Positions 10,601-20,000 of a DNA stretch of 64,000 nt are shown in pieces (positions within the stretch are counted from its first letter, which is position 1; every line of letters begins with the position of its first letter). The DNA lies in contig JAWKTK010000021.1 in NCBI GenBank assembly GCA_041399205.1, positions 1 through 64,000 of the forward strand, read 5' to 3'. The position numbers and the translations under genes were made by a program. The notes below the pieces were generated by a model, which saw nothing but the letters and a program-made list of their open reading frames with translations, was not told where the DNA came from and searched no databases. This stretch comes from JAGQOZ01 sp041399205 (GTDB lineage Bacteria; Planctomycetota; Planctomycetia; Pirellulales; Pirellulaceae).

Positions 10601-13600
10601 TACGGGGAACAATAATAGCGGGTACCTACGCGTCACCGAGACGACGGTCAATGGCGTCAACGAGGGCAGCGACTACGTCTACGGAACAGTCGAGTTCCTG
10701 CGATTTGCCGATGGCGATTACGATGTCGTCAACGATCAGTTCTTCGGCAATTCGGCTCCGGTGCTGGATAACACGGGCACGATGTCATTCTCAGCGATCA
10801 CCGAAGATGATACCAACAACGCGGGGCAATCCGTGGCGTCGATCATCGTTTCGGCCGGAGGCGATCGTATTACGGATGGCGATGGCGACCCAGAAGGGAT
10901 CGCCATCAATGCCACAGTCGACGGCAATGGGCACTGGGAGTACTCGATCGATGGCGGAGCGAACTGGGATGCAGTCGGCGTGGTTAGCGAAAACGCGGCG
11001 CTGCTGCTGCGCGAAACGGATCTGATTCGTTTTGTTCCCAATGCGGCCAACGGGACGACCGGCAGCATCACCTTCCGTGCCTGGGATCAGGTGACGGGAA
11101 CATTTGGCACCAAAGTCGACACCAGCACAAATGGTGGTGTGACCTCTTACAGCGCCGCGATCGAATCGGCAACGATTACGGTCAATTCCGTCAACGACGC
11201 GCCGACCTTCGATGTCGGTACTGGTGTCATAACCCACGACCTGACCACCAGTACGGACACGGCCTACGCCGTCGCCATGCAGGATGACGGCAAGATGATC
11301 GTCGCTGGCGAGGTGTGGAATGGCGGCGATTCTTATGACTTCGGCGTCACTCGCCTGAACGCTGACGGTACGCTGGACACCAGTTTCGGCACCGGTGGCC
11401 ATGTGATACTGGCATTCGACAGCGATAATGATCAGGCACGAGACGTCTGGATACAATCCGACGGCAAGATTCTCGTTGGCGGTTACAGTTTTATGTGGGA
11501 CGGCAACTTCACCAACGACTTCACGCTGGTGCGTCTGAACACTGACGGCACGCTGGACACCAGTTTCGATGGCGACGGCAAGTTGACCACGGACATCGGC
11601 GGCGGCTACGAGCAGGCCTATAGCCTGGTCGTGCAGGACGACGGCAAGATTCTGATGGCGGGTAGCAGCCGCGACGGAGACCACGACTTTGCCCTGGTGC
11701 GCTACAACAGCGATGGCTCGCTGGACACCGGTTTCGGTGGTGGAGACGGTAAGGTCACGACACCGATCGGCGCCGGTGACGATATCGCCTACGCCATGGC
11801 GTTACAGGACGATGGCGATATCGTTCTGACCGGCACCAACGGCAGCAACCTGGTCGTCGTGCGTTACGACAGCGTCGGCGTACTGGATGCGACCTTTGGC
11901 ACGGGCGGCATCGTCACCACCGACATCGGTTCGGGTGCGGATCAGGGCAACAGCGTCGTCATCCAGGGTGACGGCAGCATCGTCGTCGCGGGTTTCACCG
12001 ACAATGGAGGCAGTTTAGACTTCTTCGTCGCCCGTTACGATACCAATGGCGCGCTTGATGGCACCTTCGGCACGGGCGGCATCGTCACCACGGCGATTGG
12101 CTCGGGCGCCGACCGCATCAATGACATGGTACTGCAGGCGGACGGCAAGATCGTCGTCACCGGCTCAACCCACAACGGATCCAACCAAGATGTGGTGGTG
12201 GCGCGTTACGATGCCAATGGCGTGCTCGACTCCGGTTTTGGCACCGGTGGTATCGTCGCGACCGACCTGGCAGGGGCCCATGACCTTGGCTATGGCGTCA
12301 CGCTGCAAGCGGATGGCAAGATCGTCGTCGTCGGTGACACGCTCGAAGGCGACAGCAACTATATGGTGCTGCGTTACAACAGCGACGGTACGCTCGACAC
12401 GGAATTCGCGCCCGTTACCACGCTCGACGGCAATCCGACGTTCGTCGAGGATGGTGCGGCCGTTGTGTTGGACAGCGATGTCGACGTCTCGGATGCCGAA
12501 CTGGACGCCCTGAATGGCGGGCTGGGCAATTACTCGGGTTCGAGCCTGACGTTGGTGCGCAACGGTGGTGCGAACGCCGAAGACCTGCTGAGCTTTATTG
12601 ATGGCAACGGCATCACGCTTTCGGGCGGCAACTTGATCAAAAACAGCCAGACGATCGCCAGCTTCGACACGACATCGACGGCGGGGCAACTGGTGATCAC
12701 CTTCACCGACGCGGGCGGCGAAATTCCAACTTCGGCTGATGTCGACAACATCCTTCGCCAGGTTACTTACAGCAACAGCAGCAACACGCCACCAGCCAGC
12801 GTGCAGATCGACTGGACGTTCAATGACGGAAACACGGCGGACGCACAAGGCACGGGCGGCGCACTGACTGCCACTGGCAGTACGACAGTCAACATCACGG
12901 CCGTCAATGACGCTCCCGCATTCACGACGCTACCGAATTCCGTCTCTACCAACTTTCTTGCCGGAGGCAATGATCTGTTGAGCATTGGCTCGGGCGACTT
13001 CGATGGCGACGGGGACATCGATTTGGTGGCTGATAATCTGGTCGGCGACATTCGCATTGCGACGAACGACGGAAGTGGAATATTCGCCGATGCCGGTTTG
13101 ATCCTGGACACCGCCGGTGAAATTGAAAGCTTGAAGGTTGTCGACATTGATGGAGACTCCGACCTGGACATCATCGCCGTTACCTATGACGTGTTCAACA
13201 CGAATCCTGCCGTTCATGTGCTCACGAATGATGGGACTGGCAGTTTCACCGTTGTCTCCATGGAAACAGCGTTCCTGGGTGCCGATGACATTGCATTCGG
13301 CGATCTGGACAACGATGGCGATATCGACATTGCGGCCACCTTCTGGAGTGGCGGCAATGTCGCATGGTACGAAAATATGGGAGCTGGCTCGTGGACGAAG
13401 CAGTTCATTGACCAGGCATTTGGAGCGATCTCGGTCGAGATTGCTGACATGAATGGCGATGGATTCAACGATCTTGTTGTCGGCGCGAGGAATATCAACG
13501 AAGTCGTTCTCTTCACCAACGATGGTGTTGCCGATCCAACATTCGCTCGCAGTACGGCAGGAATGGTCTCACAGGCCTTCTTCGTTTCGACAGCCGATTT

Positions 13601-14069
13601 GGATGGAGACGGTGATCTCGATATCGCCTATCAGGGCCTGAATGGAATCACCGGCTGGCTGGAAAATGATGGAACGGCCTCTCCAACGTTTACTGATCAC
13701 TTCCTGGCGGATTACGGCACCACTCGCCATATCAACACCAACGACTATGACAACGACGGCGATCAAGACCTGTTTGTGGCTCACTCCGGAGGCAGCGAGC
13801 TGCTTCTTTGGACGAACGATGGAACTGGGATGTTCACTGAATCAGTCGTCGACACAACAGCAACGAACATCCGTCGAATCGAATTCGGCGATATCGATGG
13901 TGATGGAGACGATGACTTTCTCACTGTGCGTCAGGAAGTTCCAATGTGTATCTCTACGAGAACAGTGGCAGCGGCCCGTTCCGATTGTCGACAAATGAGT
14001 TCACGACCATCGCGGTTCCCACCATCTCCATTGCCGATGCTGATGCAGGCACAAATGATCTTCAGGTGA
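7587..14069 (+). CDS. Giant surface protein, middle section (frameshifted at both ends)
   Basis: Continuation of the giant protein in frame 3. Meaningful coding runs from about 7632 to 13942; the first 15 and last 40 residues of the open frame are out-of-frame sequence. Modules by base: cadherin-like (7640-8095); an RTX / DUF642-like / RTX block present as two tandem copies (8024-9235 and 9236-10390); further RTX-like glycine-aspartate repeats such as GGNDNDTLYGG (10396-10740); cadherin-like (10750-11200); seven delta-60 repeats (11202-12411); cadherin-like (12415-12900); seven FG-GAP/VCBS repeats of the type GDFDGDGDIDLV (12960-13960). The RTX and FG-GAP loops predict heavy Ca2+ binding, and RTX motifs are usual in type I-secreted proteins. 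At 13941-13942 one missing C (CC for CCC) would restore VPNVYLYENSG and join the next entry. Confidence 0.85.
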   Translation: MPCCDSIATAHWTRFDLANTLDGNPTYVEGGAAVVLDSDVQIFDAELSAANDFNGATLTLSRNGGANVQDVFNATGTLSSISAASGNLVVGGTTIGTYTNSGGTLVFTFNASATNTLVNSAMQQITYANSSDTPPDSVQIDWTFNDGNTADAQGTGGALAGTGSTTVNITEVYASGTSDDDIIVGTTGSDSLDGGTGNDIVLGGADLLGNGNFNSTSVDSQFNVTGTNSGWTISGGSVDFLGRDLQSLLRPNDANDANLRAVDLHNATIAQTLSGLTIGETYSVAFMLGGQAAGDHVVNVSTDGTVAGTQSITATMPGGNTLGTMDWQARVYTFTATATSHTLSISSISGDASDGPLLAGVRMVAHSGVSGNDTLRGGSGNDVVIGAAGNDNIHGGFGVDTIYGGAGGDTIGLSEAEDGVADTVDGGDGSDSYYIYTSNTPDIYVDSGTDGAVDTIVGYTAGHATYYLRDTFSKATTGIDRIHDAYSTSYTTYLGNSSHATALNWDLTGIDLQYIEYIYGGTQGDTIIVDDTGAETTISIYGFGGDDTLIGNTADAQGTGGALAGTGSTTVNITEVYASGTSDDDIIVGTTGSDSLDGGTGNDIVLGGADLLGNGNFNSTSVDSQFNVTGTNSGWTISGGSVDFLGRDLQSLLRPNDANDANLRAVDLHNATIAQTLSGLTIGETYSVAFMLGGQAAGDHVVNVSTDGTVAGTQSITATMPGGNTLGTMDWQARVYTFTATATSHTLSISSISGDASDGPLLAGVRMVAHSGVSGNDTLRGGSGNDVVIGAAGNDNIHGGFGADTIYGGAGGDTIGFSEAEDGVADTVDGGDGSDSYYIYANNTPDIYVDSGTDGAVDTIVGYTAGHATYYLRDTFSKATTGIDRIHDAYSTSYTTYLGNSSHATALNWDLTGIDLQYIEYIFGGTQGDTIIVDDNGTGETSYIYGYAGDDDLRDGAGAHYLYGGNDNDTLYGGASNDYLYGDAGIDTAVYDGNFLDYSINRASYTGNNNSGYLRVTETTVNGVNEGSDYVYGTVEFLRFADGDYDVVNDQFFGNSAPVLDNTGTMSFSAITEDDTNNAGQSVASIIVSAGGDRITDGDGDPEGIAINATVDGNGHWEYSIDGGANWDAVGVVSENAALLLRETDLIRFVPNAANGTTGSITFRAWDQVTGTFGTKVDTSTNGGVTSYSAAIESATITVNSVNDAPTFDVGTGVITHDLTTSTDTAYAVAMQDDGKMIVAGEVWNGGDSYDFGVTRLNADGTLDTSFGTGGHVILAFDSDNDQARDVWIQSDGKILVGGYSFMWDGNFTNDFTLVRLNTDGTLDTSFDGDGKLTTDIGGGYEQAYSLVVQDDGKILMAGSSRDGDHDFALVRYNSDGSLDTGFGGGDGKVTTPIGAGDDIAYAMALQDDGDIVLTGTNGSNLVVVRYDSVGVLDATFGTGGIVTTDIGSGADQGNSVVIQGDGSIVVAGFTDNGGSLDFFVARYDTNGALDGTFGTGGIVTTAIGSGADRINDMVLQADGKIVVTGSTHNGSNQDVVVARYDANGVLDSGFGTGGIVATDLAGAHDLGYGVTLQADGKIVVVGDTLEGDSNYMVLRYNSDGTLDTEFAPVTTLDGNPTFVEDGAAVVLDSDVDVSDAELDALNGGLGNYSGSSLTLVRNGGANAEDLLSFIDGNGITLSGGNLIKNSQTIASFDTTSTAGQLVITFTDAGGEIPTSADVDNILRQVTYSNSSNTPPASVQIDWTFNDGNTADAQGTGGALTATGSTTVNITAVNDAPAFTTLPNSVSTNFLAGGNDLLSIGSGDFDGDGDIDLVADNLVGDIRIATNDGSGIFADAGLILDTAGEIESLKVVDIDGDSDLDIIAVTYDVFNTNPAVHVLTNDGTGSFTVVSMETAFLGADDIAFGDLDNDGDIDIAATFWSGGNVAWYENMGAGSWTKQFIDQAFGAISVEIADMNGDGFNDLVVGARNINEVVLFTNDGVADPTFARSTAGMVSQAFFVSTADLDGDGDLDIAYQGLNGITGWLENDGTASPTFTDHFLADYGTTRHINTNDYDNDGDQDLFVAHSGGSELLLWTNDGTGMFTESVVDTTATNIRRIEFGDIDGDGDDDFLTVRQEVPMCISTRTVAAARSDCRQMSSRPSRFPPSPLPMLMQAQMIFR
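8024..9235 (+). repeat. Intragenic tandem duplication, copy 1 (1,212 bp)
   Basis: Starts at cggaaacacggcggac and encodes the tail of a cadherin-like module, an RTX motif, a DUF642-like domain and more RTX motifs. The same sequence recurs exactly 1,212 bases (404 codons) downstream. Bases 8024-8781 match copy 2 without a difference; about ten substitutions lie between 8782 and 9180. Confidence 0.93.
9236..10390 (+). repeat. Intragenic tandem duplication, copy 2
   Basis: Second copy of the unit beginning at 8024, in the same reading frame. It starts directly after DDTLIG of copy 1 with a cut-off cadherin fragment (NTADAQGTGG), so the duplication boundary lies inside a domain. Similarity to copy 1 ends near 10390, where copy 2 continues into a unique RTX segment. 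Confidence 0.93.
11202..12411 (+). repeat. Seven delta-60 repeats, array 2
   Basis: Second array of exactly seven delta-60 units (DGKILVGG / DGKIVVAG cores with GTLDTSFG-type ends). It is more diverged than array 1 and uses 'FGTGG' instead of 'FSGDG' between most units. Like array 1 it is followed at once by a module beginning TLDGNPTFVEDGAAVVLDSD. Confidence 0.85.
12960..13960 (+). repeat. Seven FG-GAP / VCBS repeats
   Basis: Seven Ca2+-loop repeats in order: GDFDGDGDIDLV, DIDGDSDLDIIA, GDLDNDGDIDIA, DMNGDGFNDLVV, DLDGDGDLDIAY, DYDNDGDQDLFV, DIDGDGDDDFLT. Seven such units form an integrin-alpha-like beta-propeller in known proteins. The second frameshift (13941-13942) falls in the last blade. 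Confidence 0.82.
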
Positions 14070-17000
14070 CCATCACTGGCCCCAATGGAGTAGTGTCGTT
14101 TTCCTCAACCACAGGCCTGACATTTACCACTGGCGACGGCAATCTCGATCCGACGGCTGTCTTTACTGGCACGCTTGTCGATATCAACGCAGCATTGACG
14201 GGGCTTCAATTTACTCCCAATGAATATTTCAATGGCGAAACCTATTTCGACATCACGGTCAACGACCAGGGGAATACCGGTGGGCCAGCCGAACAGGTGA
14301 CTCAGCGAATCTACGTCGATGTTGCGGCCATTAACAATGGCCCCGCCATGCTCAATCTGAGCAATCGTTCCTATAACGAAGGGGACCCTGCCGTCATTCT
14401 GGACGGTGACGTTGACGTCACCGATGTGGAACTGGATGCACTCAATGGCGGGCTGGGGAATTACTCGGGTTCGAGCCTGACGTTGGTGCGCAACGGTGGT
14501 GCGAACGCCGAAGACCTGCTGAGCTTTATCGATGGCAACGGCATCACGCTTTCGGGCAGCAACTTGGTCAAGAACGGCCAGACGATCGCCAGCTTCGACA
14601 CGACATCGACGGCGGGCCAACTGGTGATCACCTTCACCGACGCGGGCGGCGAAATGCCAACTTCGGCTGATGTCGATAACATCCTTCGCCAGATCACCTA
14701 CGCCAACAGCAGCGATGCGCCGCCTGCCAGCGTGCAAATCGACTGGACCTTTGACGATGGCAACACGGCGAATGCCCAAGGTTCCGGTGGGGCACTGCAG
14801 GCATTGGGCAGTACCACGGTCAATATCACGGCGTTCAACGATGTGCCGGTGTTGAGTCTCGCGCCAGGAGGCGGCACGTATTATGAGAACGGTGCTGGGG
14901 TTCATATTGATCTAGCGGCTACCGTTGTCGATGCTGATGGGCTGGACTTCGATGGCGGTGTGCTGACGATTTGGGTGTCCGATAACGGCACAGCTGATGA
15001 CCGCTTGTTTGTTCGTCACGAAGGGACTGGCGCGGGACAAGTCAACGTTTCTGGCAGCGATATTCTGATCGATGGCGTGACCATTGGTTCGTTCACGGGA
15101 GGCAATGGTGGCGCCGATCCGTTGCTCGTAACATTTAATGCCAATGCGGACGAGACCGATGTCGAAAAGGTTGTCCGCCGCACTAGCTTCCGCGTTGAGA
15201 GCGAAAACCCCAGTGGCCTTCAACGCACGATTTCCATGCAGCTGACGGACGGTGACGGTGGAACCAGTGTTGTGGATACTCGGACAGAGAACGTCATTCC
15301 CATGAATGATGCTCCCGTTGTGACGGCTCCGACAGGTGCTCTGGCTGCGACCGAACAGACCAACTTGGACATTCACGGAACCGGATTCAGTGTGACGGAT
15401 GTCGACGCAGAATCGGGAACCATGACAGCTCCGTTCACGGCCAGCGAAGGTACGCTCAGTCTAGCAGCCGGTGACTCCGGGGTTTCAATTGCCGCCAACA
15501 ACGCAGGCACGGTCAGCTTCACCGGTACCCTTGCTCAGATTGACGCGTTGCTGACCGGATCGAGCACCGGCACGATTGTTTACAACAATGGATCGGACAC
15601 TCCGTCGGCGGCGACCACGATTACGCTGACGGTCAATGACGGTGGTAACACGGGAGCCGACCCAGGACTGACCGCCGACGGCAGCAGCGAAGAGGATTCG
15701 GCTTCGCAGACAATCAATATCACAGCGATAAACGATGATCCCAGTAACGCAGGCAGCCTGCCTGCAGACCGGACCGTCACCGAAGATGTGCTGACGGCTG
15801 TGGACCTGTCAGGCGTCGACTTTAGCGACGTCGATGCGGGTGGCGGCGATCTGGTCGTAACGCTGTCTACATCCTCCGGTGGTCAATTGACGCTGGCGGC
15901 CGATGCCAACATCGACTTCGGGGGTACCGCAACGGCGCGAACCTTGACGGGTACGCTGGCGGAATTGAACGCGTACTTCAACAATGCGTCCAACATCCAG
16001 TATCTACATGGCACCGCGAATACTTACGGAAATAACGCCGATACGATCACGGTGGTCATCAACGATGGAGGCAACACGGGGGCCGGTGGTGGGATCGATC
16101 AGACTTTGGGGACCGTCAACGTCGATATCACGGAGGTGAACGATGCGCCCAGTGGATCCGACAATACGGTGGCCACCGCGGAAGATACCGAGTACGTGTT
16201 CCAGCAAGTTGACTTCGGTTTCGCGGACATAGACCACAACATGCAGGGCATCGTCGTGACAACGGCACCCGGATCCGGCCTACTTTACCTTGACGCGAAT
16301 AGTAGCGGCTCATTCGACATGGGCGAAGAAGTAACTGATGGCCAGTTGATCTTGCTTCCCAGTATCACGGATAGCCGACTCCGATTCGCACCCGGAGCGG
16401 ACGAAAATGGAATCGGCTACACTTCGTTTACCTTTCAGGTTCGCGACGACGGAGGTACTGCCAACGGCGGTATCAATCTGGATCCGACCCCCAATGTGAT
16501 GACCGTCGATGTGTCGGCGGTCAATGACGAAGAAGTCCTGGCCACCAACACGGGAGCCACTGTCGCGGAAGGATCGACCGGGAACACGATCACCAGTGCG
16601 ATGCTGGAGACGACCGACGTCGACAATACCGACAGCGAATTGGTCTATACACTCAGCGCAAGTCCCGCCAACGGAACTGTACGCTTGAGCGGCGTTGCGT
16701 TAACGAACGGCCAATCCTTCACCCAAGCCGACATCGACGCGGGCCTAGTTACTTACGACCACGATGGATCGCAGACTTCGGCCGACAGCTTTGACTTCAC
16801 GGTTGACGATGGAGCGGGCACCGATACCTCGGCGACGTTTAACTTCACGGTCACCAACGTCAACGATGCTCCGGTTAACACGGTCCCTGGCGCCCAAACG
16901 GTCGATGAAGACGCGTCCATCGCCATTAGCGGCATCAGCGTGGCGGACGCCGATGACAATCTGTCGACCGTGCAGTTGACCGTTAACGATGGCGTACTGA

Positions 17001-20000
17001 ATGTGACCTTAAGTGGTGCGGCTTCGATATCCGCTGGTTCCAACGGATCGAGCGACTTGACGCTTTCGGGGTCGCTGGTCGATATCAACGCCACGTTGGC
17101 TTCCTTGACCTATCAAGGCAACTTGAACTTCAACGGCAGCGACACCCTGACGGTGCTGTCGACCGATAGCGACTCGGCGACGGACTCCGATACAGTCAGT
17201 ATTACGGTTGGCGCTGTCAACGATACACCAAGCGTCGTTGGTCCTGGGTCGGCCTACACCGTGAATGAGCAGACGAATCTTAACTTGCACGGCACTGGGT
17301 TCAGTGTGACGGATGTCGATGCGGCTTCGGGCAGCATGACAGCCACATTCGTGGTGGCCGAAGGAGACATTGTTTTGACGGCAGGTGATTCGGGGGTCAC
17401 GATCACCGCCAACAACGCGTCGACGGTGTCGTTTACCGGAACCTTGGCACAGATCGATGCCTTGCTCACCGGAAGCAGCACGGGCACCATCGTCTACAAC
17501 AATGGCAGCGATACGCCAAGTGCCTCGACGACGATCACTCTGACGGTCAACGACGGAGGAAACACTGGAACGGACCCAGGAACAACCGCGGACGGAACCA
17601 GCGAAGAGGATTCGGCTTCCCAGACGATCAACATCGCGGCGGTCAACGATATTCCGTTTGTGAACATGAGCACCGGTGGTGCGACGTATGTCGAGAACGC
17701 TTCTCCGGTCATTGTCGATTCCGGAGTAACCGTGACCGATGCCGACAACCTCGACTTCGATGGCGGTGTGCTGACCGTGTCACTGGACCTGAACGGGACC
17801 GCCAATGATCGGCTAACCGTCCTGCACGAAGGCACGGGCCTGGGGCAAGTCAACGTGGTTGGTAATGCGATCTTGATCGACGGCGTTCAGATTGCCACCT
17901 TTACAGGCGGTGTGGGTGTCGGTGACGACTTGCTGGTTACCTTCGATTCGGACGCTTTTGCCGTGGACGTGGAGAAGGTCGCACGACGCGTGGCGTTCTC
18001 GAACACTTCGGATGATCCGTCGAATGCTTTCCGTGTAGTTGGCATGCAAGTGACCGATGGTGATGGAGGTACCAGTCTTTCGGATCAACGCGTCTTGTAC
18101 TTCACGGCGGTGAACGACGAAGAGGTCTTAGCAACCAACACGGGAACGACCGTCGCGGAAGGTTCCACCGGCAACACGATTACAGCCTTGATGCTGGAGA
18201 CGACGGACCTGGACAACACTGATGCGGAATTGGTGTACACAGTGGATGCCGTTCCGACCAACGGAACGCTTCGCTTGAGCGGCACGGCGCTGGCTAACGG
18301 TCAGACATTCACCCAGGCCGACATCGATGCGGGCAACGTGACCTACGACCACGATGGCAGCGAAACCGTTAGTGATTCGTTTGACTTGACCGTGGACGAC
18401 GGGGTGGGTACCAGCTCCAACGCCACGTTTAGCATCACGGTCACTCCGGTGAACGATGAACAAGTGCTGGCGACCAACACAGGCGCAACGGTCAGCGAAG
18501 GTTCGAACAACAATATTCTGCCTTCGGCCAAGCTGCAAACCACCGACGTGGATCACTCGGCGGCGCAATTGGTATACACCGTCGACGCGGCTCCATCGAA
18601 TGGCACGCTTTACCGAAACGGCGTTGCGCTGAATGTGTCCGATTCGTTCACGCAAGCAGACATCGATGCAAACCTAATGACGTACGAACATGATGGTTCG
18701 GAGACGTCCAGCGACAGCTTTGGCTTTACTGTGGATGACGGTATCGGTTCGACGACATCGGCTACGTTCAACTGGACCGTGACCAACGTGAACGACGCGC
18801 CGGAGTTGGATACGACAGGCGATATGTCGCTGACTCCGATCACGGAAGACGATGTGAACAACAATGGGAATTCGGTGGCCGAAATCATCGCCAGTGCTGG
18901 AGGAGATCGTATCACGGACGTGGATCTCGGTTCCGTCGAAGGCATGGCACTGCGCTCGGCGACCACCAACTTTGGCAGTTGGCAGTACAGTTTGGACGGC
19001 GGTTTGAACTGGGCCAACGTGGGCACGGTGGCCGATTCCAGTGCGTTGCTGTTGCGAGACACGGACCGCATTCGCTTTGTCCCGGCGACCGATGTGGGTG
19101 GGACGGATTCGTTTACGTTTCGCGCGTGGGATCAAACATCGGGCAGTGCCGGCACGAAGGTTTCGACCGCCAATGCAGGAGCGGATTTCGCGTTTAGCGT
19201 CAACATCGAGACGGTTGCGGTGAGCGTGACGGATGTCAATGATGGTCCGCAAGTGGCGGCGCCCCTTTCCGCGTTTGTCGTGAACGAACAGACCAACTTG
19301 GCCATTCACGGTACTGGCTTCAGCGTCACGGATGTCGACGCGCACAGTGGAACGATGACGGCGTCGATGGCTGTAGGCGAAGGGACGCTGGTGGTGTTCG
19401 AAGGGAATTCGGGCGTGACGGTGACCAGCGGAAATGGCACGAATCAGGTGAGCTTCACTGGTTCGCTTGCGCAAATCAATGATTTATTGACCGGTGCGGG
19501 AACAGGCACCATTACGTATGGAAACGCATCAGACACGCCTGCGAATTTCACGACGATTTCACTCGCGGTGAACGACGGTGGCAATACGGGCAGTGATCCG
19601 GGTCTGACCGGCGATGGTACCAGCGAAGAAAGTTCCGCCAGCCAGACCATTAACCTGACGGCCGTGAATGATGACCCCGTGAATGCGGGTGGCTTGCCGA
19701 GCAGCGTCACGGTAGTTGAGGATGTTGATTCCAATGTTGACTTGTCGGCTCTACATCTGGCGGACGTGGACGCTGGTGGCGGATTGCTGACGGTCACGCT
19801 GCAGACCAGTTCGGGTGGCCAATTGACGGTGGCGCCGAGTGTCGGCGTTACCATTGGCGGAACGTCCACGGCGCGAACGATCACAGGAACGCTGACGGAC
19901 TTAAACAACTATTTTGATGATGTGACCAAGATTCAATATCGTCATGGCACGCCACAAACGAACGGCAATCATGCGGATTCGATCACCGTTTCTGTCAACG

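Noticed and set aside
8024..10740. RTX repeats as evidence for a pore-forming toxin
   Set aside because: No hydrophobic pore-forming or acylation domain accompanies them; the surrounding modules are adhesive or structural.
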